This document shows, in pieces, positions 21,264 through 32,027 of a DNA stretch of 64,000 nt (within the stretch, counting starts at the first letter, position 1; each line of letters opens with the position of its first letter). A model generated the notes under the pieces. That model did no database searches. It was not told where the DNA came from and saw only the letters and a program-made list of their open reading frames with translations. The translations under genes were made by a program, and so were the position numbers. This DNA is from Galerina marginata. Lineage: Eukaryota > Basidiomycota > Agaricomycetes > Agaricales > Galerinaceae. The stretch spans positions 124,001-188,000 of the forward strand of contig JAECYW010000028.1 in NCBI GenBank assembly GCA_023014335.1, in the 5' to 3' direction.

Positions 21264-24228
21264 TACAAGTTCTTACGTAGTAAAAGAACTTGTTTTCTAC
21301 ACTTGATAGCAGAAGGAAATGGTTTCTAACGCAATGGTTGGAAATTCTCCCACTGCTATAGTGACCCTGCATGGTTTCTGTATCTCAGCCATTACTGGGC
21401 CAATTTTTATGATCTTGGTATCAAAAAATTCGTAAAAATCAGGGCTTTCATGTGGCATGTGTATCCAGGGTCAATTAGGTCATGTGACCTGCTCACACGA
21501 CCCAAAAAGCGCAGATTTGTGTAAATTTACACTTGAAATGGATTTCAGTGAGCTAGATAGGTTAAAATGTGTTGCCCAGACCAATCTAAAATAATGTACA
21601 AATATTTACATATGTTTTGCAATGATGTCATGGTGTCAAATCTGGCAAACAGCCAGCTCAACTTGGTGAAAATCCGAAAATTGGTGTTAAACTGACTGGA
21701 TAACCCATAAAAGGCACACCAAACATTGAAAAACATGACCAAATAACATGAAAATAATGTTTTAGCAGCTTACATAATCAAACTCACAGCAGGACTTTGT
21801 GCAAATCCCTTGAAATCAGTTAAGACACCAAGTTAGACCAAGATATTCTGAGGGATATGTCATGTGATATGTGTGCACAGACCATCTCTTAGGTAAAAAA
21901 ACATCATTAGTATTTTTATTTTATTTTAATGCCTTTAAAATCTCTTAAAATGGCTTATTTACTGTGTATTTCAAACAATATTCCGCATTTGGTAAGTCAC
22001 ATGAAAATGTGACAATACATATGTGACACCATTTTATAGCCCTGATTTTTCTGATAATTACACACTTTATTTCAAGGCAATCTGATAAAAACTAAGCGAC
22101 GTATGAATTAATCTTGTTACAAGTTCTTACGTAGTAAAAGAACTTGTTTTCTACACTTGATAGCAGAAGGAAATGGTTTCTAACGCAATGGTTGGAAATT
22201 CTCCCACTGCTATAGTGACCCTGCATGGTTTCTGTATCTCAGCCATTACTGGGCCAATTTTTATGATCTTGGTATCAAAAAATTCGTAAAAATCAGGGCT
22301 TTCATGTGGCATGTGTATCCAGGGTCAATTAGGTCATGTGACCTGCTCACACGACCCAAAAAGCGCAGATTTGTGTAAATTTACACTTGAAATGGATTTC
22401 AGTGAGCTAGATAGGTTAAAATGTGTTGCCCAGACCAATCTAAAATAATGTACAAATATTTACATATGTTTTGCAATGATGTCATGGTGTCAAATCTGGC
22501 AAACAGCCAGCTCAACTTGGTGAAAATCCGAAAATTGGTGTTAAACTGACTGGATAACCCATAAAAGGCACACCAAACATTGAAAAACATGACCAAATAA
22601 CATGAAAATAATGTTTTAGCAGCTTACATAATCAAACTCACAGCAGGACTTTGTGCAAATCCCTTGAAATCAGTTAAGACACCAAGTTAGACCAAGATAT
22701 TCTGAGGGATATGTCATGTGATATGTGTGCACAGACCATCTCTTAGGTAAAAAAACATCATTAGTATTTTTATTTTATTTTAATGCCTTTAAAATCTCTT
22801 AAAATGGCTTATTTACTGTGTATTTCAAACAATATTCCGCATTTGGTAAGTCACATGAAAATGTGACAATACATATGTGACACCATTTTATAGCCCTGAT
22901 TTTTCTGATAATTACACACTTTATTTCAAGGCAATCTGATAAAAACTAAGCGACGTATGAATTAATCTTGTTACAAGTTCTTACGTAGTAAAAGAACTTG
23001 TTTTCTACACTTGATAGCAGAAGGAAATGGTTTCTAACGCAATGGTTGGAAATTCTCCCACTGCTATAGTGACCCTGCATGGTTTCTGTATCTCAGCCAT
23101 TACTGGGCCAATTTTTATGATCTTGGTATCAAAAAATTCGTAAAAATCAGGGCTTTCATGTGGCATGTGTATCCAGGGTCAATTAGGTCATGTGACCTGC
23201 TCACACGACCCAAAAAGCGCAGATTTGTGTAAATTTACACTTGAAATGGATTTCAGTGAGCTAGATAGGTTAAAATGTGTTGCCCAAACCAATCTAAAAT
23301 AATGTACAAATATTTACATATGTTTTGCAATGATGTCATGGTGTCAAATCTGGCAAACAGCCAGCTCAACTTGGTGAAAATCCGAAAATTGGTGTTAAAC
23401 TGACTGGATAACCCATAAAAGGCACACCAAACATTGAAAAACATGACCAAATAACATGAAAATAATGTTTTAGCAGCTTACATAATCAAACTCACAGCAG
23501 GACTTTGTGCAAATCCCTTGAAATCAGTTAAGACACCAAGTTAGACCAAGATATTCTGAGGGATATGTCATGTGATATGTGTGCACAGACCATCTCTTAG
23601 GTAAAAAAACATCATTAGTATTTTTATTTTATTTTAATGCCTTTAAAATCTCTTAAAATGGCTTATTTACTGTGTATTTCAAACAATATTCCGCATTTGG
23701 TAAGTCACATGAAAATGTGACAATACATATGTGACACCATTTTATAGCCCTGATTTTTCTGATAATTACACACTTTATTTCAAGGCAATCTGATAAAAAC
23801 TAAGCGACGTATGAATTAATCTTGTTACAAGTTCTTACGTAGTAAAAGAACTTGTTTTCTACACTTGATAGCAGAAGGAAATGGTTTCTAACGCAATGGT
23901 TGGAAATTCTCCCACTGCTATAGTGACCCTGCATGGTTTCTGTATCTCAGCCATTACTGGGCCAATTTTTATGATCTTGGTATCAAAAAATTCGTAAAAA
24001 TCAGGGCCTTCCTGGTCACGTGACCAGGCCGTTTTAGGCTTGTTAGATCCGCCTCATTTTTCTGCTTTTTTTGAGTACAAGAACATCCCAATCGGTTCAG
24101 ATTTGAGCGGACTACATATTATTTACTTATTTAACATGTATTTATGTAATAACATTTCTCGAGGTACTGCCTCACCCCCAAAGTAAGAACTTGTTTTTGC
24201 CATGCGCAGCAATGGCCTCTGACCAAGT
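21264..24228 (+). mobile_element. HPE-A head-to-tail array 2 (3 x 854 + 403 bp)
   Basis: Unit starts at 21264, 22118, 22972 and 23826. The three 854-bp units differ at very few positions (one seen: CCCAGACC against CCCAAACC in unit 3). They form their own variant: hairpin side TTTTCTACACTTGATAGCAG instead of the GCCTGCATAGCAGGC hairpin, distinct from array 1. The last unit switches to the short interior with CCTGGTCACGTGACCAGG and carries the only 3' end (ACCAAGT at 24228). Confidence 0.9.
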
Positions 24229-24771
24229 TTATTTCCGTGGGTGTTCTCTCAACCTCACTGCCGCCATTCGTATGTAGTCTTCCTGCTTAGCTGTTGCTCT
24301 TTCAGCAAGAAAAATGTAGTTATCTACGATTAATTTGATTTATTTCTATCTATGTGTTCTCAGACGGAATGTTGAAATCTCGCATACCACAGTCTCCTCT
24401 CCCGAGTCTCATAACGCACTGATTTCACTCGCTGAAGTGCCACGACATACGCATCCGAAAATGGAAAGCGATCGCAAGGTAAGGCGTCATCCAGATGCTC
24501 AACGACGCATCCATCGATTGCCGTTGAGTTTTTGTAATAAAAATGATGCCTGTGCATCAATACTTGCTTTTGCTTTCGTAATATGGTTTTTTATTATCAG
24601 AAAGGCGCGAAGTAGCAGCGGGCAGCGTAATTTCATTGTATTCGAACCCAATCCACCATCCGAACCGAACCTATTTCAAGAAAGCCTGGGCCGAGTGATC
24701 TTGTGCCTGGAATAAAAATAGTTCACAGATCCGACGCCATTGATCCCAAAATAAATCGCCCATATTTGGAA
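24229..24771. other. KDZ element interior before the right inverted repeat
   Basis: 540 bp. A 126-codon frame at 24335-24715 resembles nothing I know and is probably chance. CGAACCGAACC repeats near 24660. Confidence 0.4.
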
Positions 24772-25144
24772 CGTCATCCACAAGCCATTTCTCTAATCCA
24801 CCCTTTCCCGCTCCCCGACGTGCGCGCAAACGCCTGATATGGATAGAACAATATTATCCCATCCAAAATCAGTTTTTATCCCGCCCGAATCCGCCCAGCA
24901 CAACGAGCAGGACCAAAAATACGGCTTTCGGGCATCTCGGAGCGTCATTCGCAATGTTTACATGTATTTACAGTAAGCCGCCCAAAAGTGCGACCGTCAA
25001 ACACCTCCCCGGCACACCCGGCACATAGAGAAGAACATTTGGTTGCTTGTGGATAACTACCCAAGCTCACAGCTGAGGGGTTGGATATATCACCCATGGT
25101 GGGTAGGTACCCATATATGATATATAAGGTCAGTATCTACAGGT
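24772..25144 (-). repeat. Right terminal inverted repeat of the KDZ element
   Basis: Reverse complement of 12579-12952: begins (minus strand) CCTGTAGATACTGACC, then GGGTACCTACCCACC and the shared GC-rich block to GGATGACG. Beyond it at 25145-25182 are the remaining HPE-A 3' hairpin and tail, so the element lies inside that HPE-A. Confidence 0.8.
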
Positions 25145-25182
25145 GTGTTTTTGCCATGCGCAGCAATGGCCTCTGACCAAGT

Positions 25183-25880
25183 TGCTTCGGATGGTTGGCA
25201 TTACCCTTCCCTTTATCGCGCTTGGCTGGGGGAGGGGGTACGTCGGGAGGTGCTGCTCTCTCCGGAGGGAAGAGGGCCGCGGGAGATGGTCGCACGGGGC
25301 GGCGGATGGTCTGATCGACCTCCATCGACTCCGGGATCTGAATGAACGGCATGATGGCCTCAGAGAGGCCAACATGGTTGTGGGCGGGGCCGGTGGATGC
25401 ATCGATCCACCCGGTGTTCTTGAGAGCTGCAACAAAGTCGACGGTGGAAGAGGCGAGTCTGCGAGACCCAGAGAGAGAAGAGTCGACACTCGGTCTCCCT
25501 CGAAGGAGAGCCCTAGTGGCTGATTCAAGGATTGCTGCGATAGCCGAGGAGGAGTCACTCCCTCCCGTGTCCCCCTCATTGCGAGCTAAGTATTCCGACG
25601 GAGTAGATGGCTCGTAATCGGCCATTTCTGAGTCGGAGGGGGGTGGTCCGTGCGCAAAGGGCTGAACCGTAGAGCTGGACGCCCTGGAGGACGGCCTGGA
25701 AGGTCCTCGATGTTCCTGAGCAGGGACATCGGGGGTATAACGAGCTCTGGCTGCAGAAGATGCAGCAGAACTGGAAGATCCAACTGCAGGAGCTGCAGTA
25801 AAGACCAGAGTGGTGGGGGCTCTTGTCTGGCCCGGATCTTGGGCGCTCGGCAAGCGCTCGGTCCCAGGCTTGGGAGGCAT
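25183..25880 (-). pseudogene. LINE-2 ORF1, N-terminal part
   Basis: Pro/Ser-rich N-terminus, RARYTPDVPAQEHRGPSRPS, then ATRALLRGRPSVDSSLSGSR and ASTGPAHNHVGLSEAIMPF, all colinear with LINE-1 ORF1 residues 1-230. No stop inside; the frame is ended by HPE-A. Confidence 0.8.
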
Positions 25881-26017
25881 TGTGGGTGAGGTGCTGTTAG
25901 GTGGTGTACCAAGTTTTGAGGAGATCGAACGAGTGGTTAAAGCGTGATGAACAAGTTGAATGACGAGCAGATATTCTCACACTGACTACCAATATGGTAA
26001 AAGGCAAGAAGGGATGG
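25183..26017 (-). mobile_element. LINE-2, 5' end with ORF1 N-terminus
   Basis: Antisense. ORF1 starts at 25880 (MPPKPGTERLPSAQDPG) and is open to 25183 (NANHPK), where the HPE-A inserted. Upstream (plus coordinates 25881-26017) is the 5' UTR, ending CCATCCCTTCTTGCC, the same place where LINE-4 begins (44417). This fixes the 5' end of a full-length LINE. Compared with LINE-1 the protein differs at many sites, as in the other LINE-2 segments. Confidence 0.8.
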
Positions 26018-26061
26018 CTTCGAAGATCAAGGCAAACACTGGAAACAACTTCATTAAACGA

Positions 26062-26534
26062 GTGGGGGGTACATCATATGGCTCATCAGCACGCGCGGGG
26101 AGCCGCTCATTTCCCTGTGGACTTCGGATCACAGGTTACCTTCGATTGCCTTCGCGCAGAAGGCGATTCTCGCGTGGCAGCGCGCTGGGCTAAGGCTGCA
26201 GCTGACCGTCCACAACATCTGGGTCGCAATTTCCTCCAGCTTTCGACGCTGGGGAAGAAACCGCGACCCATTCGACCGGCTACTCGCAAGGGTGGACCTT
26301 ATATTCGCGAGTCAGGAGGCGACGCCGCTTCCTTTGCATGCTTGTGCAGGTGTATACTGAATCATGCGCCAATCGGTTCGTACTACGACCGGTTTAACAT
26401 CCAAGAGCCTTTTGGCTGCCCCTGCTGCAGCGCTCCTCGCGAGACCCGCTCACATATCCTAAAGTACTGTCCTCGGTACAATAGACAATCCCCAACCGAT
26501 CGTTTACACGGTTTGTTGATGTTTTTGTTGGAGA
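26062..26534 (+). pseudogene. LINE-3, 5'-truncated ORF2 fragment (RNase H end and CCHC finger)
   Basis: Encodes GVHHMAHQHARGAAHFPVDFGS through CRCILNHAPIGSYYDRFNIQ, CPCCSAPRETRSHILKYC and TDRLHGLLMFLLE. It starts 45 bp right of the LINE-2 5' end; the intervening 26018-26061 is unassigned. The sequence stops at TTGGAGA where an HPE-A begins; its continuation (ACCAAGAAGC...) is at 28721 in reverse, explained by an inversion of 26922-28721. Confidence 0.75.
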
Positions 26535-26921
26535 ACTTGGTCAGAGGCCATTGCTGCGCATGGCAAAAACAAGTTCTTACTTTGTGGGTGCGTGTTACGA
26601 CATAAATATATGTTAAATAAGTAAATAATGCATAGTCCGCTCAAATCTGAACCGATCAGGATGATCTTATACTCAAAAAAAGCAGAAAAATGAGGCAATT
26701 CTAGCAAGCCTAAGATCAACTAGTCACGTGAGCAGGAAAGCCCTGATTTTTACGAATTTTTTGATACCAAGATCATCAAAATTGGCCCAGTAATGGCTGA
26801 GATACAGAAACCATGCAGGGTTACTGTATGAGTGGGAGAATTTCCAACCATTGCGTTAGGAATGTTTTCTGCCTGCTGTGCAGGCCGGAAAACAAGTTCT
26901 TTTACTACGTAAGAACTTGTA
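26535..26921 (-). mobile_element. HPE-A, short form, left edge of an inverted interval
   Basis: ACTTGGTCAGAGGCC at the left, hairpin end AAGAACTTGTA at 26921. The flanks TTGGAGA and ATCTCTTTCC are not neighbours in any intact LINE (they are about 500 bp apart in the wrong order), so the element marks a rearrangement junction. Confidence 0.85.
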
Positions 26922-27421
26922 ATCTCTTTCCACTATGTTCCCACTAACCTCAAGTGGGGCGTACATCATATGGCTCACCAACATGCTAGGGGAGCCACTC
27001 ATTTCCCCGTGGACTTTGGTTCGCGGGTTACCTTTGATCGCCTTCATGCAGAGGGCGATTCTCGCGTGGCGGCACGCTGGGCCAAGGCTGCAGCTGACCG
27101 TCCACAACATCTGGGTCGCGACTTCCTCCAGCTTTCAACGCTGGGTAAGAAACCACAGCCCATCCGTCCGGCTACTCGCAAGATTGGGCCTTATATTCGC
27201 GAATCAGGAGGTGACGCCGCTTCCTTCGCGTGCTTGTGCAGGTGTATACTGAATCATGCGCCAATCGGTTCGTATTACGACCGTTTTAACATCCAAGAGC
27301 CTCACGGCTGCCCCCGCTGCGGCGCTCCTCGTGAGACCCGCTCACACATCCTAAAGTACTGTCCGCGGTACGATAGACAATCCCCAACCGACCGTTTGCA
27401 CGGTTTGTTGATGTTTTTGTT
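26922..27421 (+). pseudogene. LINE-4 RNase H/CCHC segment, in inverted orientation
   Basis: Encodes the stretch from SFHYVPTNLKWG-like sequence to TDRLHGLLMFL, including CPRCGAPRETRSHILKYC. It reads on the plus strand although the rest of LINE-4 is on the minus strand; turning 26922-28721 around places it directly next to 29982. At 27421 it abuts a 3' UTR piece in the opposite direction without a poly(A). Confidence 0.7.
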
Positions 27422-27685
27422 CCTAACCGCCCAGTCCCGCGAGGGAGGGACGGCCCCCACCGCTACGCCAATACCATGTTTGAATGAGCCGAAGCCCGCC
27501 CGCACATCTCCTGGCAGCCGCAGCTGCTGCACTCTCTCCGCCTTCCAAACCCGATGCCCACTTCAGAACCCAGACCCGACCCGAAAACCTTCACCCACCC
27601 GTGCCTTGACGACCCGAAACCCATACCAGCGAAGGAAATAAGCAGATGCGGGGATAAGGCCCCCAACCGATGGAACACCTAAATG

Positions 27686-28435
27686 ACTTGCATAGCAGCC
27701 ATTGCTGCACATGGCAAAAACAAGTCCTTACGTATTTTATGTCAGGTAAATGATTAATAACACAGTCAGATCTTATCTGATTAGGCTGACTTGGTCAGAG
27801 GCCATTGCTGCGCATGGCAAAAACAAGTTCTTACTTTCTAGGTGAGTCCGACTATAAATAAAGGTTAAATAAGTAAATAATGCATAGTCCGCTCAAATCT
27901 GAAGCTATTGGGATGATCTTATACTCAAAAAAGCAGCAAAATGAGGCGGTTCTAACAAGCCTAATTGCGCCTGGTCACGTGACCAGGAAGGCCCTGATTT
28001 TTACAAATTTTTTGATACCAAGATCATAAAAATTGGCCGAGTAATGGCTGAGATACAGAAATTGGTGCAGGGTCACTATATGAGTGGGAGAATTTCAAAC
28101 CATTGCGTTAGAAACCATTTCTGCCTGCTATGCAGGCCGGAAAACAAGTTCTTTTACTATGTAAGAACTTGTAATCTTGGATTCGTTGGAAAGGGAATAA
28201 AAGGGCGCATTTTGAGGTAATGAAATGGCCTGATCACGTGACCAGGTTGCCCCTGAATTGTGTGATTTTTCTGATACCAAAATCATTGTAAATGGTCAAG
28301 AAATGGCCAAGATATCATGATTTTAGTGAAGTTTGACAGCGTGAGAGAAAATCAACGAAATCAGAGGTCGCACTGCAAGCCATTTGGCTTGTTCTCTGGA
28401 TAAGAACAAGTCCTTTTACTACATAAGGACTTGTA
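27686..28435 (-). mobile_element. HPE-C, with a nested HPE-A
   Basis: Minus orientation: 3' end ACTTGCATAGCAGCC with hairpin GCCATTGCTGCACATGGC and AAAAACAAGTCCTTACG at the left; 5' hairpin AAGTCCTTTTACTACATAAG followed by GACTTGTA at the right. Inverted pair ACAAGTCCTTA/TAAGGACTTGT, 11 bp perfect. HPE-C alone would be about 365 bp; an HPE-A is inside. A CTGATCACGTGACCAGG palindrome lies in the interior, parallel to that of HPE-A. Confidence 0.8.
27789..28173 (-). mobile_element. HPE-A, short form, nested in HPE-C
   Basis: ACTTGGTCAGAGG at 27789 to AAGAACTTGTA at 28173. Flanks TTAGGCTG and ATCTTGG are contiguous in the HPE-C relative near 8402-8420 (GATTGGGCTGATCCTG), so the insertion is precise and without target duplication. 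Confidence 0.85.
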
Positions 28436-28721
28436 AACCACTGCACAAGCCAAAAGTGCAGCTACCATTCGAGATATGGGCTGCAGGGTAACCACCGGTC
28501 ATAGCAAATGCAACCAGGTACGAAACGCGAAGAACGTGCGGAACTGCACCACCCCATCCTTGGCCTGTCAACCTCGTCTGAAGGAGGGATTGGACCTCCC
28601 CCAACCGACGCAACCCGGAAGAAGGTATCAAGGCCTCTCTGAGCGATGAGCCCGTGCGGAACGCCTTACCCAATGCCTTGCGGTGCTGCCGCTTGGTGGG
28701 CAAAGGAGAAAGCTTCTTGGT

Positions 28722-29981
28722 TACAAGTTCTTACGTAGTAAAAGAACTTGTTTTCCGGCCTGCATAGCAGGCAGAAAACATTCCTAACGCAATGGTTGGA
28801 AATTCTCACACTCATACTGTGACCCTGCATGGTTTCTGTATCTCAGCCATTACTGGGCCAATTTTGATGATCTTGGTATCAAGAAATTCGTAAAAATCAG
28901 GGCTTTCATGTGGCATGTGTATCCAGGGTTGATTAGGTCATGTGACCTGCTCACACGACCCAAAAAGCGCAAATTTGTGTAAATTTACACTTAAAATGAA
29001 TTTCAGTGAGCTAGATATACTAAAATATGTTACCCAGACCAATCTAGAATAATGTACAAATATTTACATATGTTTTGCAATGATGTCATGGTGTCCAAAT
29101 CCAGCAAACAGTCAGCTCAACTTGGTGAAAATCCGAAAATTGGTATTAAACTGACTGGATAACCCATAAAAGGCACACCAAACATTGCCAAACATGACCA
29201 AATAACATGGAAATAATGTTCTGGAAGCTTACATAATCAAACTCACAGCAGGACTTTGTGCAATTGCCTTGCATTTGGTAATGCACCAACTTGGACCAAA
29301 ATATTCTCAGGGATATGTCATGTGATATATGTGCACAGTCCGTCTCTTAGATAAAAAAAAAACATTATCAGTATTTTTATTTCATTTTAATGCCTTTAAA
29401 ATCTCTCAATATAGCTTATTTACTGTGTTTTCAACAATATTCCGCATTTGGTAAGTCACATAAAAATGTAACAATACACATGTGACACCATCTTTTAGCC
29501 CTAATTTTTCTGATAATTACACAATTTATTTTAAGGCAATCTGATAAAAACTAAGCGACGTATAAATTAATCTTTTTACAAGTTCTTATTGTAGTCTAAT
29601 AATTAATCTTGTTACAAGTTCTTACGTAGTAAAAGAACTTGTTTTCCGGCCTGCATAGCAGGCAGAAAACATTCCTAATGCAATGGTTGGAAATTCTCCC
29701 ACTCATACAGTGACCCTGCATGGTTTCTGTATCTCAGCCATTACTGGGCCAATTTAAAATTTGTAAAAATCAGGGCTTTCCTGCTCACGTGACTAGTTGA
29801 TCTTAGGCTTGCTAGAATTGCCTCATTTTTCTGCTTTTCTTGAGTATAAGATCATCCTGATCGGTTCAGATTTGAGCGGACTATGCATTATTTACTTATT
29901 TAACATATATTTATGTTGTAACACGCACCCACAAAGTAAGAACTTGTTTTTGCCATGCGCAGCAATGGCCTCTGACCAAGT
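28722..29981 (+). mobile_element. HPE-A, two-unit form (891 + 369 bp), right edge of the inverted interval
   Basis: Unit starts at 28722 and 29613; 3' end ACCAAGT at 29981. The flanks (LINE AGCTTCTTGG on the left, CCAGCGTTGAGG on the right) are out of register, complementary to the junction at 26535-26921. Unit 2 has a small deletion around 29755. Confidence 0.85.
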
Positions 29982-30506
29982 CCAGCGTTGAGGATCAGCC
30001 TCAAGCCAGGTTTCAAGGAGTTTGCAAGCGTGCAGCAAGTGAGACTGCGATGAATGCAAGGATGTGTCAAGGGCCTGCTTTGCCATAGCAATCAAGTCCG
30101 TGAATATAGCGATGTGCCTGCATTGCCGCCTGGTGGCGGCCTTGATGGCACGACAGATGGCCGACATTTCCGCGTCGGGCGCGGTGGTACGACCCACAAG
30201 CCATCTGAAGCAATCAACTTCAACGCCTTGTGAAAAGATGACCCCAGCCGCAACGGACTGAGTGGCCCTATTGGGATTGACATTCACGTAAACGCTAGCG
30301 TCTGTCCCAATGCAGACACCTCCTTCATCCCACATGAACATGTCGAAGATGAAGTCAAAGTAATAGTTGAAATCCCTGTCCTCGTTGAGCGGGGCCAGAG
30401 ATTCCTCGAAGGTGACCCACGACCAGTAACGATCGCGGAAACAATGACCTGGCCGGGCATGCGAAGCCATAGCCTCCAAACGCTCGGTCAGAATGGGGAG
30501 CTTCTT
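29982..30506 (-). pseudogene. LINE-4 ORF2, RNase H domain
   Basis: Encodes LEAMASHARPGHCFRDRYW, then the RNase H signature CIGTDASVYVNVN (first catalytic Asp), VGRTTAPDAEMSAICRAI (Glu) and IAIFTDLIAMAKQALD (second Asp), ending at LETWLEADPQ next to the HPE-A. The domain removes the RNA strand during element integration. Interrupted on the upstream side by LINE-8, with its target duplication at 30492-30506. Confidence 0.8.
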
Positions 30507-31342
30507 CGGCTGCCCCCGATGCGGTGCTCCTCGCGAGACCCACTCGCACATCCTCTCGTACTGCCCAGGCTATGAGAGACCCGCTCCGACGGACCGGTTA
30601 CACGGTCTTTTGGAATTCCTGTTGGAGAATCCCACCGCATTCTTCTTCAAACGCCCCGCCGCAGGCATAGGCTAACTGTGTCCGCGCGGTTCTCTTCGCC
30701 CAGAGAGGCCTTGATACCCGCTTCGGGTTGCTGCAGGCGAGGGAAGTCCAATCCCCAAGCCGGCAGAGGTTGACAGGCCAAGGACGGGGTCGTCGTGCCC
30801 GCGCGTTCTTCACTCCTTGTACCCGGTTGCATTCGCTACGACCGGTGGTTACAGAGTCGCCCGCATCTCGAGCGTTAGCAACATTTTTGGCTTGGGCGGT
30901 CGCGGTTCGTTCATTCGTTCTTGCGATCGGTTGGGTGCCTTAACCTCCCGCTCTGTCTTTTCAATATGGCTGGTATGGGTGTTGGGTCGTCAAGGCGCGG
31001 GTGGGTGAAGGTTTTTGGGTCGGGCTTGGGTTTGGAAGTGGGCGTCGGGTTTGGAAGGCGGAGAGAGTGCAGCAGCTGCGGCTGCCAGGAGATGTTTGGG
31101 CTTCGGTCCTTACGTGGTATTGGCGTAGCGGTGGGGGCCGTCCCTCCCTCGGGACTGGGTGGTTAGGTGGTCCGTCCCCCCTAGCAAAGGCCTGGCGCAC
31201 AAAGGACGCCGTTGGAAGGATTCAGAAGAAGTGGATGGGTTCGGGTCTGGTTCGGGGATTAGTAGTTTACTGCGCGCTTTCGACCGGGGATTTGTATTAG
31301 TTAGGCGACCGGACTGCTCTCGCGCACCGGTATATAAATTGT

Positions 31343-31375
<33 letters not shown>

Positions 31376-31388
31376 TGGGGAGCTTCTT
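30492..31388 (+). repeat. 15-bp target duplication around LINE-8
   Basis: AATGGGGAGCTTCTT at 30492-30506 and again at 31374-31388 (its first A shared with the poly(A)). It bounds LINE-8 and is the LINE-4 sequence present once in LINE-5 (complement at about 45537-45551). Confidence 0.9.
30507..31374 (+). mobile_element. LINE-8: 5'-truncated subfamily-b LINE inserted in LINE-4
   Basis: Starts inside the CCHC finger (CPRCGAPRETHSHILSYC), stop TAA after RPAAGIG at 30673-30675, a 3' UTR and about 26 A's (31349-31374). It is flanked by a 15-bp duplication, the hallmark of target-primed reverse transcription. PGYERPAPTDRLHGLLEF and the 3' UTR match LINE-7, not LINE-1 to LINE-5, so it belongs to a second subfamily active later than LINE-4. 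Confidence 0.9.
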
Positions 31389-31637
31389 GACAATCTCCGA
31401 AATAGGACCTTTCGTGTTCAGCTTTTGACAGCGGGACATCGAATGGTAGGAGAGGGGGTGAGGCGTAGCCTTGCCCAACATGTGTCCGGCCAATAAAGAC
31501 CGAACGGGATGAGTCTCTGAGAGGGTACCGACGCGCAAAATTGTGCGGTAGTTAAGCCTCTCAAGGAGAAGATGAAAGGGGAAGAGGCCAGCAAGGGCCT
31601 CTACACCAGGACTGGGGGACGTAGAAAACGCACCTGT
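31389..31637 (-). pseudogene. LINE-4 ORF2, linker between RT and RNase H
   Basis: Encodes RVGTLSETHPVRSLLAGHMLG and MSRCQKLNTKGPISEIVK, colinear with LINE-5 ORF2. It joins RT at 32028 when the HPE-B is removed: CACCTGT|AATCCAGAG. Confidence 0.8.
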
Positions 31638-32027
31638 TATGAGTCTTTTGATTTATCAAAAACTCATTCATTATTCCAGGACTTAGGCCAAAAATTGATT
31701 CATTCATCCATCAACACCGCGGTAAAAACCTTCCTATTACAAACAATTGTCCATATCTCAGCCAGTTCTAGGCCAATTTTTATGATCCTGCCACCAGTAA
31801 ATCCCATTTTTCGCCCCCTACACGTCACGTGACGTGGCGCATTTAGGCTTAAAATAACCGCCTTAACAATCCCTACAATTTGAGTATAAGATCATATTTC
31901 TTGGACTAGATTTCAATGCACAGGACAATATTCTTTGTATTTTGTGCTTTTTTATATGAATAATATCGTATCCAATTTAAAAAAGACTCATACATGCCAT
32001 GCGCAGCAATGGCCCACTCACCCAAGT
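31638..32027 (+). mobile_element. HPE-B, 390 bp, precise insertion in LINE-4
   Basis: 5' hairpin TATGAGTCTTTTGATTTATC; 3' end AAAAGACTCATACATGCC, hairpin GCCATGCGCAGCAATGGC, tail ACCCAAGT. The inverted pair is ATGAGTCTTTT/AAAAGACTCAT, while the copy at 36365 has ATGAGTCCTTT/AAAGGACTCAT: both ends changed together. The empty site is visible in LINE-5 near 44880 (TGGATTACAGGTG). Confidence 0.9.

Larger units (their letters stand above)
12579..25144 (+). mobile_element. KDZ-type DNA transposon, 12.57 kb, with long terminal inverted repeats
   Basis: Bounded by inverted repeats 12579-12952 and 24772-25144 (about 80% alike by eye, e.g. GTGCCGGGTGTGCCGGGG and GGCGGATTCGGGCGGGATAA in both). Flanking TTGTTTTT (12571-12578) and GTGTTTTT (25145-25152) fit an 8-bp duplication with one mismatch, as known for Zisupton-like elements. 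It carries a leftward gene (13330-15912), a rightward KDZ transposase (18235-20691) and two HPE-A arrays. The first array sits where the transposase N-terminus should be, so the element cannot encode a complete enzyme. Confidence 0.8.
27422..28721 (-). mobile_element. LINE 3' UTR segments (probably LINE-3) carrying HPE-C
   Basis: 27422-27685 and 28436-28721 are LINE 3' UTR and ORF2 end in antisense; they join over the HPE-C at 27686-28435. After reversal of 26922-28721 they follow LINE-3 at TTGGAGA|ACCAAGAAGC. The 3'-most 180 bp and the poly(A) are absent at 27422. Confidence 0.7.

Noticed and set aside
16090..24228. Direct repeats with regular spacing as a CRISPR array or centromeric satellite
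   Set aside because: Units are 854-880 bp with element ends, only three or four per array, and solitary copies of the same element occur throughout the window.
24335..24715. 126-codon frame in the KDZ element
   Set aside because: No conserved motif, starts in a low-complexity stretch and overlaps another frame; no support as a gene.
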